Assembly (NCBI GenBank): GCA_040954595.2
Contig: CM082587.2
Coordinates: forward strand, 1,984,001-2,048,000
Direction: 5' to 3'
DNA length: 64,000 bases
DNA from: Balanoglossus misakiensis
Lineage: Eukaryota; Hemichordata
In this document: positions 47,101 through 59,525 of the stretch, piece after piece
Layout: every line of letters begins with the position of its first letter
How positions within the stretch are numbered: the first letter of the stretch is position 1
Notes under the pieces: generated by a model
The model's input: only the letters and a program-made list of their open reading frames with translations
Databases searched by the model: none
What the model was told of the DNA's origin: nothing
Made by a program: the position numbers and the translations under genes

Positions 47101-50100
47101 AACAGCTCACAAAATTATCACCCAAACTTCCACTGGCAATGTTCTTCAATGTTAGAGCCATGCCGAAAGTGTGAAGTTTTATGCCGTTGTGACCTATGAC
47201 CTTTCTACCTTGACCTTACGACCTTGCATAATGGCAGTTACCAATGGCTTGGTCTCTAACTCAGAGTTCATTACTCTCATGTTATTTTATGCAATGCACA
47301 GTGCAGTCCTACAAACTACTGTTGATTAGAATTCTAGTTGAAACCCCAAATCATCACCTCAAACTGTGACCCTAAAAACTACTGAACTTAACCCATAATA
47401 TGGAGGAATGATGGAAAAACACCCACATCTAATGCAATCTTTCATTTCAAAATAATGCTCCCTTTGTTATAAATCTGATTTTGTCAATGTTATTTCGCCA
47501 AAAGTACAACAACATCAATCATAAACTATCAACAGAGCTGACAAAAAGAACAATAACAACACAACAATTTTATGAAGTGTATGGGTGAATGACTGGTTGT
47601 ATTAACCTGCAGACACAATTATCACTCTCCAATACTACACAATGTCATATAAAATACAAAAAAGCAACTTTCTCCACTCGAAATTTACCCAAGAGTTCAA
47701 ACATTGCTTTATTTTATGCTCTGATGGGCAAACACCATTGTGGTTATCTTGATTAAAAATATTCAACTTCCCAATTTTACTCCTAATCCATTTGGAACAT
47801 GATTACCATAATCATCATTGCATTGTCCAATCAAATATATTTAAAAATCCAATCCCTGAACTAGCAATCTCAAAGATTTTCATGTCCAGGTTATAATGCA
47901 GAGAAAGTTGCATTTTTTTTTTAAAGACGTCTTCCACATTTGTAAGGGGAAGGCAGGAGATATCAGGGCATGCAGACTAGAGTACGGTACCAACTACATA
48001 CCCATAACTTGTCCAATGTCTAGAATGAAGAGGAGAAAATGAGATGGGACAGAAGAGGGAAAAACAGATGAAGCAAGGTAAAATATAGCAAATAATGAAA
48101 CTGGAAGAAAAAAGCACATTGGCTAAAACTGCATGCTGTTTTGTGCCAGGTTCTGTAAGACTCTCATGTCATTGCAAACCTTATGCGCCAGGCAAACATA
48201 AATTCTTCCTCCCGTTTCTTTGCCAGAAAATTTAAATTTAAGTGAAGAGTTGTTTTTCGTAAAGCAATGGTGATCTTGCAATTGTGATCAAAATGTTGTG
48301 CAAAATACGTAGTTCTCCCAAGATCTTAAGATTTTCTGTTTTTTGTCCGTACACTCATTTAGCAACACACCTGAAGTGTTACATGCGCTGTGAGCATGAT
48401 TGCAAGGTAGTGTACACATGATCAGGAACCAGGGTATGCATGATCAGTGAGTGATGTGGTTTTGATCTGCACATGGTATCAAATTTGTGTGTGATTACAT
48501 AGCCCTGACAAACCAAATTTGCATGTAATAATTTGCATCCAATCACAGTTCAGTATCTCAAACACACTGACCAATACTGTGTGGAACTGAATGCCCCAGG
48601 TGGACAATTCTAAGAAATCAATAATAACACAGGTGTGCAAAACAAAAGCTTGTATGCAGGACAATAATCAAATCTTATGATGGTATCTTAAAGTATGCAG
48701 GTCATTTCTATTTTGTTAATTAATTTGCAGAACCTTCTACCATGGCACAACTTGGTCATCTCACATTCCTTCTCAAAGACTTTCTTTTACATTGCCATCA
48801 CAAAGCAGCATGGAATAATTGCAGAAATAGATGGAGTAAGTGAACCAAGGAATGAATGTATTGAATCTGAGAGAACAAATCTCGTCTAGAGACTGGGCAT
48901 TCTGTCCACAGAACAACAGGCAAATCATGTTTCCCAGAAGTATTGCAGATACATACATAATCGTTATACTACAGAAGATGACTAGACTTACCCTTGTCTT
49001 GCAAATCAGCATTGCTTTGTCAAACAGGAAGACATATCTGAAATGATCAAAACCATGTTCCATCATCACTATATCTATTCACAATAAGGGGTCTGTGATA
49101 TGTATGACATATAGCTGACAATTTCTGACGATGTGAGAGCTATTAAACTGAGTTTTACCTGGTTTTCATATCGGTTGTCTTATCATGTGACTTCAGCTTC
49201 ATCTCACCATCTTTCAGTAACCTGCCATAAAATCTGAGGTCACATCCGATGTACTCTGTTACTCTGTAACGAGAAACTCTTTGTCATTTTCACCACAGAA
49301 ATGGGTAAAGGAAATGTCAAACCCTGTCAATTCCTGGCCAGCGCAACTTGGTTAAACTTAAAGACAGCTTATTTCCAAAGAATTTAACAAGTCAATACTT
49401 ACGTTTGTTGGATTTCTGTGATTGTCTGCAAAGACTCACTGTCCCTCTTCACTTCATTGACATACATTGAAATATCCTGTCAAGTAAGCCAAAGGTCAAA
49501 GAGGTCATAGGTCAAAAATATTTTGCTTAACTTTGAAATTCACAGAACAAGACCAACTGGACAGGTGTCAAACTATTTTGGGTCGGTTTACCTACCTGCA
49601 TATTTGCTAAGGCGTCTTGGAGCCCTTTCTTGTCAAAATGTTCCTTGTCTGTGTGTCTCTCTAATTCCTGAACATAAAATACAAGCAACATATGAGATAC
49701 TCCCGAATCCCCTTTTGGTTCAAAAACAAAGAGACAGTGGCATCAGTAACAGATACAGGGAAATCGGATGTGAATCTATAGATCCAAAAAACTCAAACTT
49801 GTAAAATACATGATGAGTGATAACTTACCCTAAGAAGAAGATGATACTTCAATATCCTTTGCATAGGTACGCTGAGTAAATCACGCAAGCGGAATTTTCC
49901 CTCATTTGCAACTAGTTGACATTCCTGGCAAAATAGGGACAGGTGTCATGAGAGATGCAGTGTGATCTGGAGGCAGTACTTTTTGCAATCATGGAGAGAA
50001 ATTACAACAGAATATAGTGTCTGACTGCTGATGTCATCCTGAGAAGGCTGTTTATTGGCCAAGATATGCAGCTATCGTTATGCAAAGTGAAGCTTACATT

Positions 50101-53100
50101 ACACACTAACATACACTCACACATGCACAGACACAGACATACAAACATTTAAGCAATGTAAACGTACACCAACATGATTACAACCAAACAAGGAAGTGAA
50201 AGCCTCTAAAAACTACTCACATCAATTTTTGCAGCAATATCAGGGTTCTTGGAAATCTCATCGATGTGATCCTGAGCAGAGCTCAATCTGGCACAATAAT
50301 CACCATAGATTAAGAGATCCTCTTTTATATCTTGGAAAACCTTGCTCAACTTCTGTACTTTGCTGTTTTTTCTGGTCTCTTCTCTCAGCTTGCTCTCAAA
50401 TTTTGTGTGGATTTCAAGTAGTCGCTGTGCAAACAGAGAAAAGGGGGATTCATTTGGTTTGGTATTTCAACCTTTCTTACACTTGGCATTAGAATTGGTT
50501 GGTGAAAAATCTCCATCATGAATTAATATTCAAAATCACAACATGCTGACCTATAAAGCCAATATCACTGTCTGTGGTCAAACTCACCTCAATATTGATG
50601 AAAATAATGTCCATGTCTTGAGGACTCACAAGAGGTTTGAGTGGTTTCATGAAATTCTAGAAAAAAAGGGGGAATAAACACTGGAGATAAGACAACATAT
50701 CACAGTAAAAGTGGAAAAGGTTCAAAAACTGAGCAAATTTGTCCCTTTCACTCCTTGAACTCATCCGTGATTACCATGAAAAGAAATAATATTGAATGGA
50801 AATTTTTTCCACTTTACCGTTGATATCATCCACAGAGCTTTCACGAAGTTTGTTTCCGTTTCCACAATTTCATTGATGCAGTAACCTCTTCTCTGTTCCC
50901 CGGGGGATAGTTTCTGGAATGAAAATTCATCGTTAATGACCAAGTCATCACTGGTAACAGATCTCTGCACATGTACACAGACTCAGCTCACTCTGAACAA
51001 AGATGGCGGCCATATTGGGAACAAAGATGGCGGCCATATTGGATCACATTTGTGCAGGAAAGCTTGTTCAGGCATGATTACCAACAACTGTGGTTTCAGC
51101 ATATATCTGAGTAATGACTCATGATCAATGGGATAGATGCAACCAAATCTATAGTCCCAAGACTTTTATTCACGGAGACTTAAAGCGATGATGTTAAAAA
51201 GAAACATTGTAAGCAGGTACAACAAAGAACGATAACCGCACAGCACATGCTCAAACACAGTTCAGTTACAACACAAGGAATTTCAGCAAGCATAGCTGGA
51301 TATCAAAGGCAGATATTTCTGTCAGCAATTAAGGAAGAAGTTAAATGCACAAGACATGTAAACTGCACATTCAAGAGTACCTCAAGATCCTAAGGATATA
51401 CCACACCCGGCAACCCACGTATGCAAATGAGGAAGATGGTAAGTAAATGAAGCATTAGTGCAATGTCAGAGTGGACGTAGGAAATATGTGATTTAATGAG
51501 TGCTTGCGTGAATTCTGCCCCTTTGAATTCTGCCCCCCCCCCCCATACAGTTATGGGTTAGTCTTGATTCCACAAGTCAAATGATGGGGCTGGACTATAC
51601 TATAATACTACAAGGGATAACATGATCAGCAACTGCCCCTCCCTTCCAGTGTGATGGTACAGAGATAAACTAGTGATAGAATCACAGATAAAATGGAAAG
51701 GCGGACGAGGACAGAGATGGAGGATCTTACCTGCGGTTGGAGTTGGGAAACTTGCTGTTTAATATCACACAACTCTCCATAGATATCGTCATCTTCAATA
51801 TCATTGTAGACCGTGTCGTACAAGTCATCTGGATCCTCGTCAGCTAAGTCACGCTCACTGGGATGAAATGGACATAGAGACGATGAAATGACCATGAGGG
51901 GAATGTGTGTACATGGATTGATGTTGTTTTCTCTGTGCGACCTCTCACCTCGTGTACTGATGGCAGTTTCTGTTTAATCTCACACAGGTTCATATACACA
52001 TGATCCTCGTCTTCTTCCTGATCGCCTTCAGTGTAGTCATAAAGTTCATTGTACGACTCATCTTCAATGTCTATTTCACTACAGAAACAGGGTAGAAATA
52101 CACCTCCAGGAATGTGAGCTAGAGTTTCAGAATGCCAAGGCTACCAACCCTGCCTGTGCAAACTCTGGCAACACTAAGATGCTGTAATTTGATATGTTTT
52201 GAATGGACTTTGGATAGCTGAATTGTACAAGCAAGCATCCAGTTTGTAAATTTCAGGAATTTTAGATCAGTTACTTTGTATTAACTCCACACACGAGTCA
52301 TTCATTGTCAAGGTTGCCAGCTGATTCCGAATGGAAAAGTGAAGGGACTCAAAATAACGTTCAACCTAACTACAATATACAGATAAGAGGAAGCCAGTTA
52401 GCATATTCAAAGGCTCAACTGCAGATCAAATCATAATTCAAAACAAACAACGGGATCCCTGCATATCTCGGTTCTCTACCATGACTTCCTCCAGTAACTA
52501 GACTTACTGAAAAAACACTGCTGTTTTATGGTAATATTGAGAACACATAATGAGTTCTTTTTAGACTTCCTCACACAAACTAAATTCTTAAGGATTTTCG
52601 GGATTTTCTCATCCTATATAATTTTTCTACTTTTCAATACCAGCATGTACATGTACTTCCAACAGGCAGTTAAAATCATGGTCAGATAATGCTACAAACA
52701 GCCTTCAGATTTTAGTTGTGATATTATTTGATTCAGATTTGCAATTTGTGATAATATCCGATAATATCCATGGAATTATGAAGGATATCATGATACATGG
52801 TGATCTCATACGAACTAACCCTTTGTTATCACATCAAGTTATCACAATACCATACTGTACACTTAGAGCAGGAGGTATGTTCGATACAATTTCCATGCAA
52901 ATAACAACTGCACAAAGGTTAGACCCAGGTCTGCAGAACTGCGACCTTTTACACCCAGGGCTTCCTGGCTAGACTAAAATCCTATCTGGTCTTATCACTG
53001 ATTAACGCGTGTCCTTGTCATGTACCTGGGATACAATTCCATACTTAGTTTCATGTCCCTGTGTGTTCGCGTTTCCTTGACTTCCCTTTCCTTTTTCCTC

Positions 53101-56100
53101 CAACTGAGTTCATCAAACGAATTCAACACAAATATACTGCCACATCTTTTTCCATCAGGTTGAAAAATACACATAACTGTAATTCCCTCGTTTCAGCCCA
53201 TGAGTCTGATCATAATTTTTTGAAAAATGTGGGGTGGACTCTGAAGACCTTTCCTGTTAAGTTTGAAAACTGTCATAGCTGATCTGTTGAAGTGGACAGG
53301 CCCAAAATAGACTGGAGATCATTAGATTATGACCAGAAATAGGACATACCAGCGCATCTAAGTGTGGGTTGACAGTGCCTTACTATTTTCAACACACTCA
53401 CATATTGTCTTTCAAAGGGTGTTTGTGTCATGCACATACTTACTCAGCCAACTCTTCCAAAGACTTGTAAATATCATCATCTACCGCTCGATGGTGATAG
53501 TGATTGGCAGGCGGAAATGGTCTGTTGGAAACAAGAGGCCAGTAGTTTATAAACAGAGATAAGGAAAACTGGACACGATTGCACTTACTCTTCTAGCACC
53601 TTACCCGCAAATCTATCAGCATTTGCCTTGCCCTATACTGACCAGAATACTGATGACAAAACTGTCAAAAAAATATCTAGATAACAATCTTTTGTTGGTG
53701 CAAATATTAGCAATGATCATACTCACGCTGCTCTTGATCTGGCATGTGGTGTGTGAGAAAGTTTAGACAATGCTGCTATCACCTGAAATGTGAAAAATAG
53801 TAAAACAAGATTTTAAAAAGGTAAATTCATGCAAAATTATTGCCATTACAGTTGATGGTCCCTTTGGAAGAACAACGTCGACTGATCTTATTTGCATAAA
53901 GGGGAACACCAGATTCAATATTTCTCTTTCAGGCTTTGTTATCCAGGAGATTTTATGGTCAATCACAATCACAAGAATTCATGGCAAGCTTCTTGACCCC
54001 GTAAACTTTACAGCAGCCAGGGTCTCAAAGACTGCAATAGAGGGGCTGTGGTTCATAAGGTCACAGAGTCAAGTCCCAAACCCCTGATTCAAATCAAACG
54101 CCTTTTATGAAATCCCTCAAGTAGCAGTCACAGCAGTAAAGTTTTTAACAGCTTCTTGTTTGCAGTTACCCAGGAAATAACCTTCCCTAGCTACCCTAGG
54201 CCTAGCATAGAATGGATATTCATGAAAAAAAACTTGATTGTGCATAATAATGCAATCACACTTCTGCATGGACTCACCAGGCCCCTGTTTCTGAAAACTA
54301 GTGACGGTCAGCGTATTTGAACCCCCAGTTCCCTCTATAAAGGTCCAAACTTACCACAGAAAACAATGGGTTTTAGCACAAGCATGACAAATATTAATGG
54401 CCATCTTGCTTACCTTTCCAAAGTCAGACACATCAAAGAGTTGGTAGGGGTCGAACAGTTCCTGTCTTCGCAAACCAAATTTATCAATGCAGGTTTGGAT
54501 GAATGTACGGATGTTCTTCAGACATAAAAACTGAAACAAGAGAAAGACCAAAAGTTATTTTCCAGATGTACAATTTCAATTATGTTGGGCAACGTCCTGA
54601 ACGTGTACTTGTGAGTGAAACTGTTGATAGATTGTTCGAAATGAAAAGTTCCTTTATAAATGAATAATTTGACACACATTGCTATATGCAAATATTCCAT
54701 TCTCATAAACAGACCAGTGTGAGTTGCCTCAAGGCAAAACAGTGCTGGAAAATAGCCAGCCAAGATTATGAATAACAGTCACTCTGGCCGGTGGGTGGTT
54801 GAAAAACACACTGATTCTGTTGAGTGCCTTGTGTGTGTTATGATGACTTAATGGTCTAATGACTATACTGCATTACCATCACTGGATTTTCAAGGTTCTG
54901 GTTTATGGGATATACACATTACTTTGAAATTGGCCAATTTATATGTTATGGAGTTTTCAGTTACAACTGAGCTACCCTAATAAATATTCATCTTGGGTGG
55001 CTGTGGACTATGGTAATTGGTATGAAGGTCATCCGCCAATATGTACATTAATATTAATAACGCTAGCGTTTCTAGTGTTCGCAAGAATGTCATATCTGCA
55101 ATCCCATGTCATATATAGATTTCCAAAAAATGAAGGCAGAGCTATGCTATTTTGAAATATTCTTATCTCCAAAATTGTTCCATTTCTTAGCAACCTTTAA
55201 ATATTATGGAAAATAAGAATTTTCCTTCCTTGTCATGATTTGTTTGTCAGCTCCATGCCCGTGTATTGACTGGTTAGGATACGCAAATCACGATACTTCA
55301 TACTTATCAATGAAGTCGTGAAAAATCCCCCATTGTCTCCATATAAACATGTCACTGTATTGTCTTGAAACATATTGTAAATCATGTGTTTGACCTCTCC
55401 AACGCTGGATGATAATACAGGACTGATAAAGTGACCTACATATCATGTCTATATCATTAAACTTCCTGGTCCATTCTGGTGAAAACTTGCCCATACATCC
55501 TCTTATGTCGCGATACGGAAAAATGTTTTCTTTTTTGACTGGAAAAATACAATTTCGTAAAGGCCTTTTTCTCAACCTGCCAAGTTAATGGAACTCAGGG
55601 TGACTGGAAGCTGGTATCCAGGGGTCATTCTCCTGCTAGGACAGTGTAACTCAATAAATGTCTATTCAGCGGTCCAGAAACACACACTGCGTAATAGGTG
55701 AGGCTTTTGTAGGGGTGCTTAAACTGCAAAGCTGATGCACAGTTACATGCTTAGCTGGTGATGAGAATTTATAAGAATCGGCAGGCTGTTTATGCAGTAA
55801 ATACATTTAACATCAACAAATGATATGCATGAATTGGCAGAAGTGTTGAACCAGATTTACAGATCAGTGTCAACAAAGTTTCGGGAAGTTGCACCGTACA
55901 AGATACTCCTAACTGGCCCATTTTGTGGTTTGGTCAGTTGCAAACACTCAATGTGTTACCGGTATTATTGTTGTAATAAAACCAAAAAGAAAGAAAGTGT
56001 TTGGTTGAGTGAACTGCATGTGCTGGGTTTATTTTCACCCTCAGGTCACATATTTCATGCAGGCTGTTTACACTACAACAGAATCACACAGCGGTAGCAA

Positions 56101-58420
56101 CACATACAGTGCCAAGTCAGTGGTTTTCAATTGCCCGTGATAGCCAGCTCACTGTCATACAATTGTAGGCTATGATCTCAACAGAATCTAATCCCTCAGG
56201 CCTAACTTGCGGATTTTTATTACCCATTAGGCCTTGTGTTTTATGGGTGTCCAGATTAGTGAAATGAAACCAAATAATTCTGTAGGGCTTCATGTGAGGT
56301 GTACACAAGAATCTACACATCCTGGCCAGTGCAAGCATATACCCAACTGAGAGCAAATACTCAGTAATGTCAGAACTATAACTAGCAACATCCATCCACC
56401 ATTGTCAAGTATACATACTTCACAATGACAGCTTCAGTCATGTAAAAGACTACTGTATATTGTATTTACTTACAAGTCTACATTATGATAAAATTTGAGA
56501 CCTTCATTGTGTTACAGATACATTCTTTGATAGGAATGCTTACAGTACTTGCCAACAGAATAAATAGCTTTTTTTATTATCAAATTCAGTCGGGTACATT
56601 ACATTTGATATTTTTCTGACACTAAAACAGAGGCAAAATAGTTGTTCAATATTCCCTAGTTTAAAATAGTAATAAATTATGACTGCAAGTTGGCTGTCTT
56701 GACTAATTAGTTTGAAATTCCTTCTGGGAGCAGACATTGACATACCTTCACTGCCAATAAATTATCTGAAGCATGGACACATCAAGGCCAGAAATTCAAA
56801 CACCAATAAATAATCATGGCAGTTCTAATGTAAAATTGACTGAACTTTGCTCTTGAAATCACAACATCAAATCAATTCAACATTTTTTTTATAATTTGAA
56901 CGAGGTTATTTTATCTCATGCCGTGGTTTAGACATTTGTTTTAATAGACGGCAGAAGTGTTGGACTAAATCTGGGGAACAAACAGTTGCTTAGTAACACA
57001 TGCATTTAGAAACCAACTTCACAGGTACAATAAGCTGGCTAAGTGTGTACATAGCAGTGGTTGCTCACCCTGATTTATGCCCTCAAATTATACCTATGGC
57101 TGTGTAACACCACCAAGATATTGGACAAACATAACACTTGTGCCTACCAATGCTAAAAGCACTGTTAATTCAACCACCATCTACAAATGTACCTTATTTT
57201 TCAAAAATTATTCTCTCCTCATACCATGGATTGCAGTCATTTAATCTTGTATGCTCTAAGATTTTCTGTCTGAGATACTAAATCTTGACAAGAACAGATA
57301 TCTTTCAAATAACACAACAGCTTTAGAGACAATAGCATTATATAGCTACTGTACATACCATAAGTATGTTTGAAGAATGTGGTCTTGTACAGTATGTATA
57401 TAAGCTATGCCAAGTACCTCCCATGAATACTTGGCTACTTCATAAAATAATAATCTCTCTTTGATCAAAAAAGCCTATGGTATTGCTTCTAATCACATTA
57501 TTGTTTCCTTTGATGTGTTGATTTCTAGCAACTCATCTGCCAATCATATGGTTTTGTTTGTGTCAGTGTGTTTGGGGCGGACTGGGCTGTCAGCTGGTGG
57601 GAGGGGTCTTCATGCAATGCTTGGATTGACCACGGTTTACATGTAACGAACCCAGCATTATATTGAAATCGACAACATCGTGATGTTGAAATGGTACCAC
57701 GTCATGCCATGTAAGTATCAGCGCCGCGAGCTTTAGTAACGATCACTGATTGTGATATCCTTCTATGCATACCCGGAAGCTGATTTGATTTTTTTCAATT
57801 CGTTCACGCGAAGAAGTAAACAACGATTGAACTATACCTGAAATCGGAAAAGGAAATGTTTTTCGCCAGTAATGTTTGTGAATGACAATATAAACCTAAT
57901 ACACGGAACGAACCTTTGAACAAGACTTTGAAACATTCAAGTAACAGGAAGCGGGCCCCTAAAAGTATTCGGACTTTGTAATTGCATAAAAAAAAGGCGT
58001 GATTTTGAGATGGGCGACGATGATCATGGACGTGTATGTGTGTGCACATTCACAATTTCGTCTGTCCACATTGACAGTCGCCTAGAAATTCATAAAATGT
58101 ACACAAACAATAGATCATGCAAGAGTTGAAGCGCAATGTGATGATCGACACTAACGCAAGATTTTGACGCACAAACCAGGAAACTTCGAACATTAGCAAT
58201 CGGGTGTTTTACTGACCTGGGACATTTGTGGGCGGAGCGCCACATCTTTCAAGTCGATAGCTCCTGGAAACAGCTTGTTCAATAGCTGACATAATAACAC
58301 TCCGTCCCTTAAGGTTTGTGCCAAGTCGAAGGCTTGCGATCCTTCCCATGTCACTCTGTGGTTTGGTGGTATGACTTGACACTCGATCAGCCACTGGGCA
58401 CAGTATCTCCATTCCTCCAT
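41199..58420 (-). CDS. VAV: VAV family Rho/Rac guanine nucleotide exchange factor
   Basis: Complete gene, 28 coding exons, 931-932 residues. Order and key sequence: CH (58217-58420 [20 protein letters not shown]; 54414-54530; 53727-53782); acidic region (53444-53521 with [11 protein letters not shown], then either 51949-52078 or 51731-51857); DH (50818-50913, 50588-50656, 50221-50424, 49829-49924 with [19 protein letters not shown], 49596-49667, 49403-49476); PH (49159-49263, 48992-49037, 46802-46888, 46556-46671); C1 (46370-46465 [11 protein letters not shown], 46127-46227 [17 protein letters not shown]); Pro-rich (45842-45867 PPPPPPPRK) and short linkers (44723-44770, 43525-43579); SH3 (43169-43401); linker (42841-42995); SH2 (42497-42610 GSFLIRKS, 42213-42306, 41851-41974); SH3 (41391-41548 [20 protein letters not shown], 41199-41243). 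Known role: phosphotyrosine-regulated Rac/Rho activator downstream of immune and growth receptors. Every exon phase fits with exactly one of the two acidic exons. Confidence 0.97.
50995..51042 (+). repeat. Perfect 24-bp tandem duplication with YY1-like core
   Basis: Two exact adjacent copies, each containing AAGATGGCGGC followed by CATATTGG. AAGATGGCGGC matches the known YY1 consensus. It lies in the VAV intron between the alternative acidic exons and the first DH exon. Regulatory function is inference. Confidence 0.6.
51731..51857 (-). other. VAV alternative acidic exon B
   Basis: 127 nt, acceptor TTTCATCCCAG and donor GTAAGATCC. Starts in phase 2 (T completes a GA/T Asp codon from 53444-53521) and ends in phase 0. 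It encodes [20 protein letters not shown] and [15 protein letters not shown], supplying the equivalents of human VAV1 Tyr160 (LYDTV) and Tyr174 (DIYGEL). Confidence 0.88.
51949..52078 (-). other. VAV alternative acidic exon A
   Basis: 130 nt, acceptor CCTGTTTCTGTAG and donor GTGAGAGG. Same phases as exon B. It encodes [20 protein letters not shown] and [15 protein letters not shown], again with two Tyr at the positions of VAV1 Tyr160 and Tyr174 but in different context (YMNL, a pYxN motif of the GRB2-binding type). Only 91 bp of intron separate it from exon B, and splicing A directly to B would place TGA in frame at the junction. Confidence 0.88.
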
Positions 58421-58716
58421 CTTGGAGCTTGGGGATCTTCAACCTCGTACCAGAACTTACGAAATGAGTGTTTACCCTGGCCTATGTAAAGTAATATCCA
58501 ATGTCCGACGGAAGTACAACACAGTCACGAACGAGTCCGTTATCTTTAAAAAGGGATTTTTAGTGAATACAGTGAAATATCACGATATTTAAATACACCA
58601 ATACAACTGGAACACTCTCTGAAAGACCAATATACACTATAAAACTTGTAAACCGCAAAACGCGTCGCGTACAAGGCAAAATGCATAAATATTCCAGTTC
58701 CCTGGCACTGGTCTTT

Positions 58717-58726
58717 TGCGCATGCG
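58717..58726. promoter_or_regulatory. NRF1-type promoter site between VAV and the small divergent gene
   Basis: TGCGCATGCG, a match to the NRF1 core palindrome, lies in the 415-bp space between the VAV start codon (minus) and the next plus-strand start codon at 58836. Confidence 0.5.
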
Positions 58727-58835
58727 AATTGTGTCGTTGCTACAATTTGCGGAAGAAGAAACAAACACGTACAAGTCTACTACGTCAAACGCGGAAGTGA
58801 AAACGTCAACAAATCGCTGGAAAGGTGACATTAGC

Positions 58836-59525
58836 ATGACAGATCAGAGACTTAACATCGGGTAAAACTATTTCCTGAATATTCAAATTCTCATATATAT
58901 ATTTTTTGGTCCTGACTTCCCTATCCCTTACATTGTAGCTGTCAGACACACAGCCCTGGCACACAGAGCTACATGTACATTATAAAGTAGAAAAATGAAT
59001 GTATAAGAACTATTCTGCATATTGGGCCTGTTTTATCATTGGTACTTCACAGGATGAGGTACAAAATCCCAGTATTATGTAGACTGAAGTGTTTTTGTGC
59101 ATTGATTTCAACAATAAGCCAGTGTACAATGAGGTAGTATAGGCATTTGTTGAAGTTTTAACTAATACAAGATGTTCATACTTTTTTGTACCACAACAGG
59201 CACTGTCAAAATGAAAAGTTTACCAAGTGGCATTCAGTCAAAGTCAATGTAAATGAGCAGGAATAAACTCCAAACAGACACCACACATTTCATCAAGGAA
59301 CGATACGAAGACACTGCATTGGTGATCTATCGCAAACAGCAGAGTTCGTCAGCCAGAGCAGTGTCCCCTCAGCCCTCCCACTCGCAGCAGTCACAGAGTC
59401 GAGACAAGAAATCCTACCTCTACAGTCATTATGGAAATGAAGCTGTTGTCGTGCACCAAGAAGGCCGTGATGTCACCAAGAAAGATCCACACACTGTACA
59501 GTCCCAGTTGTGTATAGTGATGTGA
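58836..59525 (+). CDS. Small two-exon protein, unrecognised
   Basis: Exon 1 58836-58861 (MTDQRLNIG) and exon 2 59261-59525 join in phase 2 to give a 96-residue protein: NKLQTDTTHFIKERYEDTAL, VIYRKQQSSSARAVSPQPSH, then a Q/S-rich stretch and KSYLYSHYGNEAVVVHQEGR. No signal peptide or membrane helix. A different exon 2 acceptor (59199) would give only a 30-residue peptide, and an internal ATG at 59253 gives an overlapping 90-residue reading of exon 2; the two-exon model is favoured because it keeps exon 2 open from a start Met in the promoter-proximal exon. Donor (GTAAAA) and acceptor are only fair. No family recognised; a divergent promoter with VAV is likely. Confidence 0.45.
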
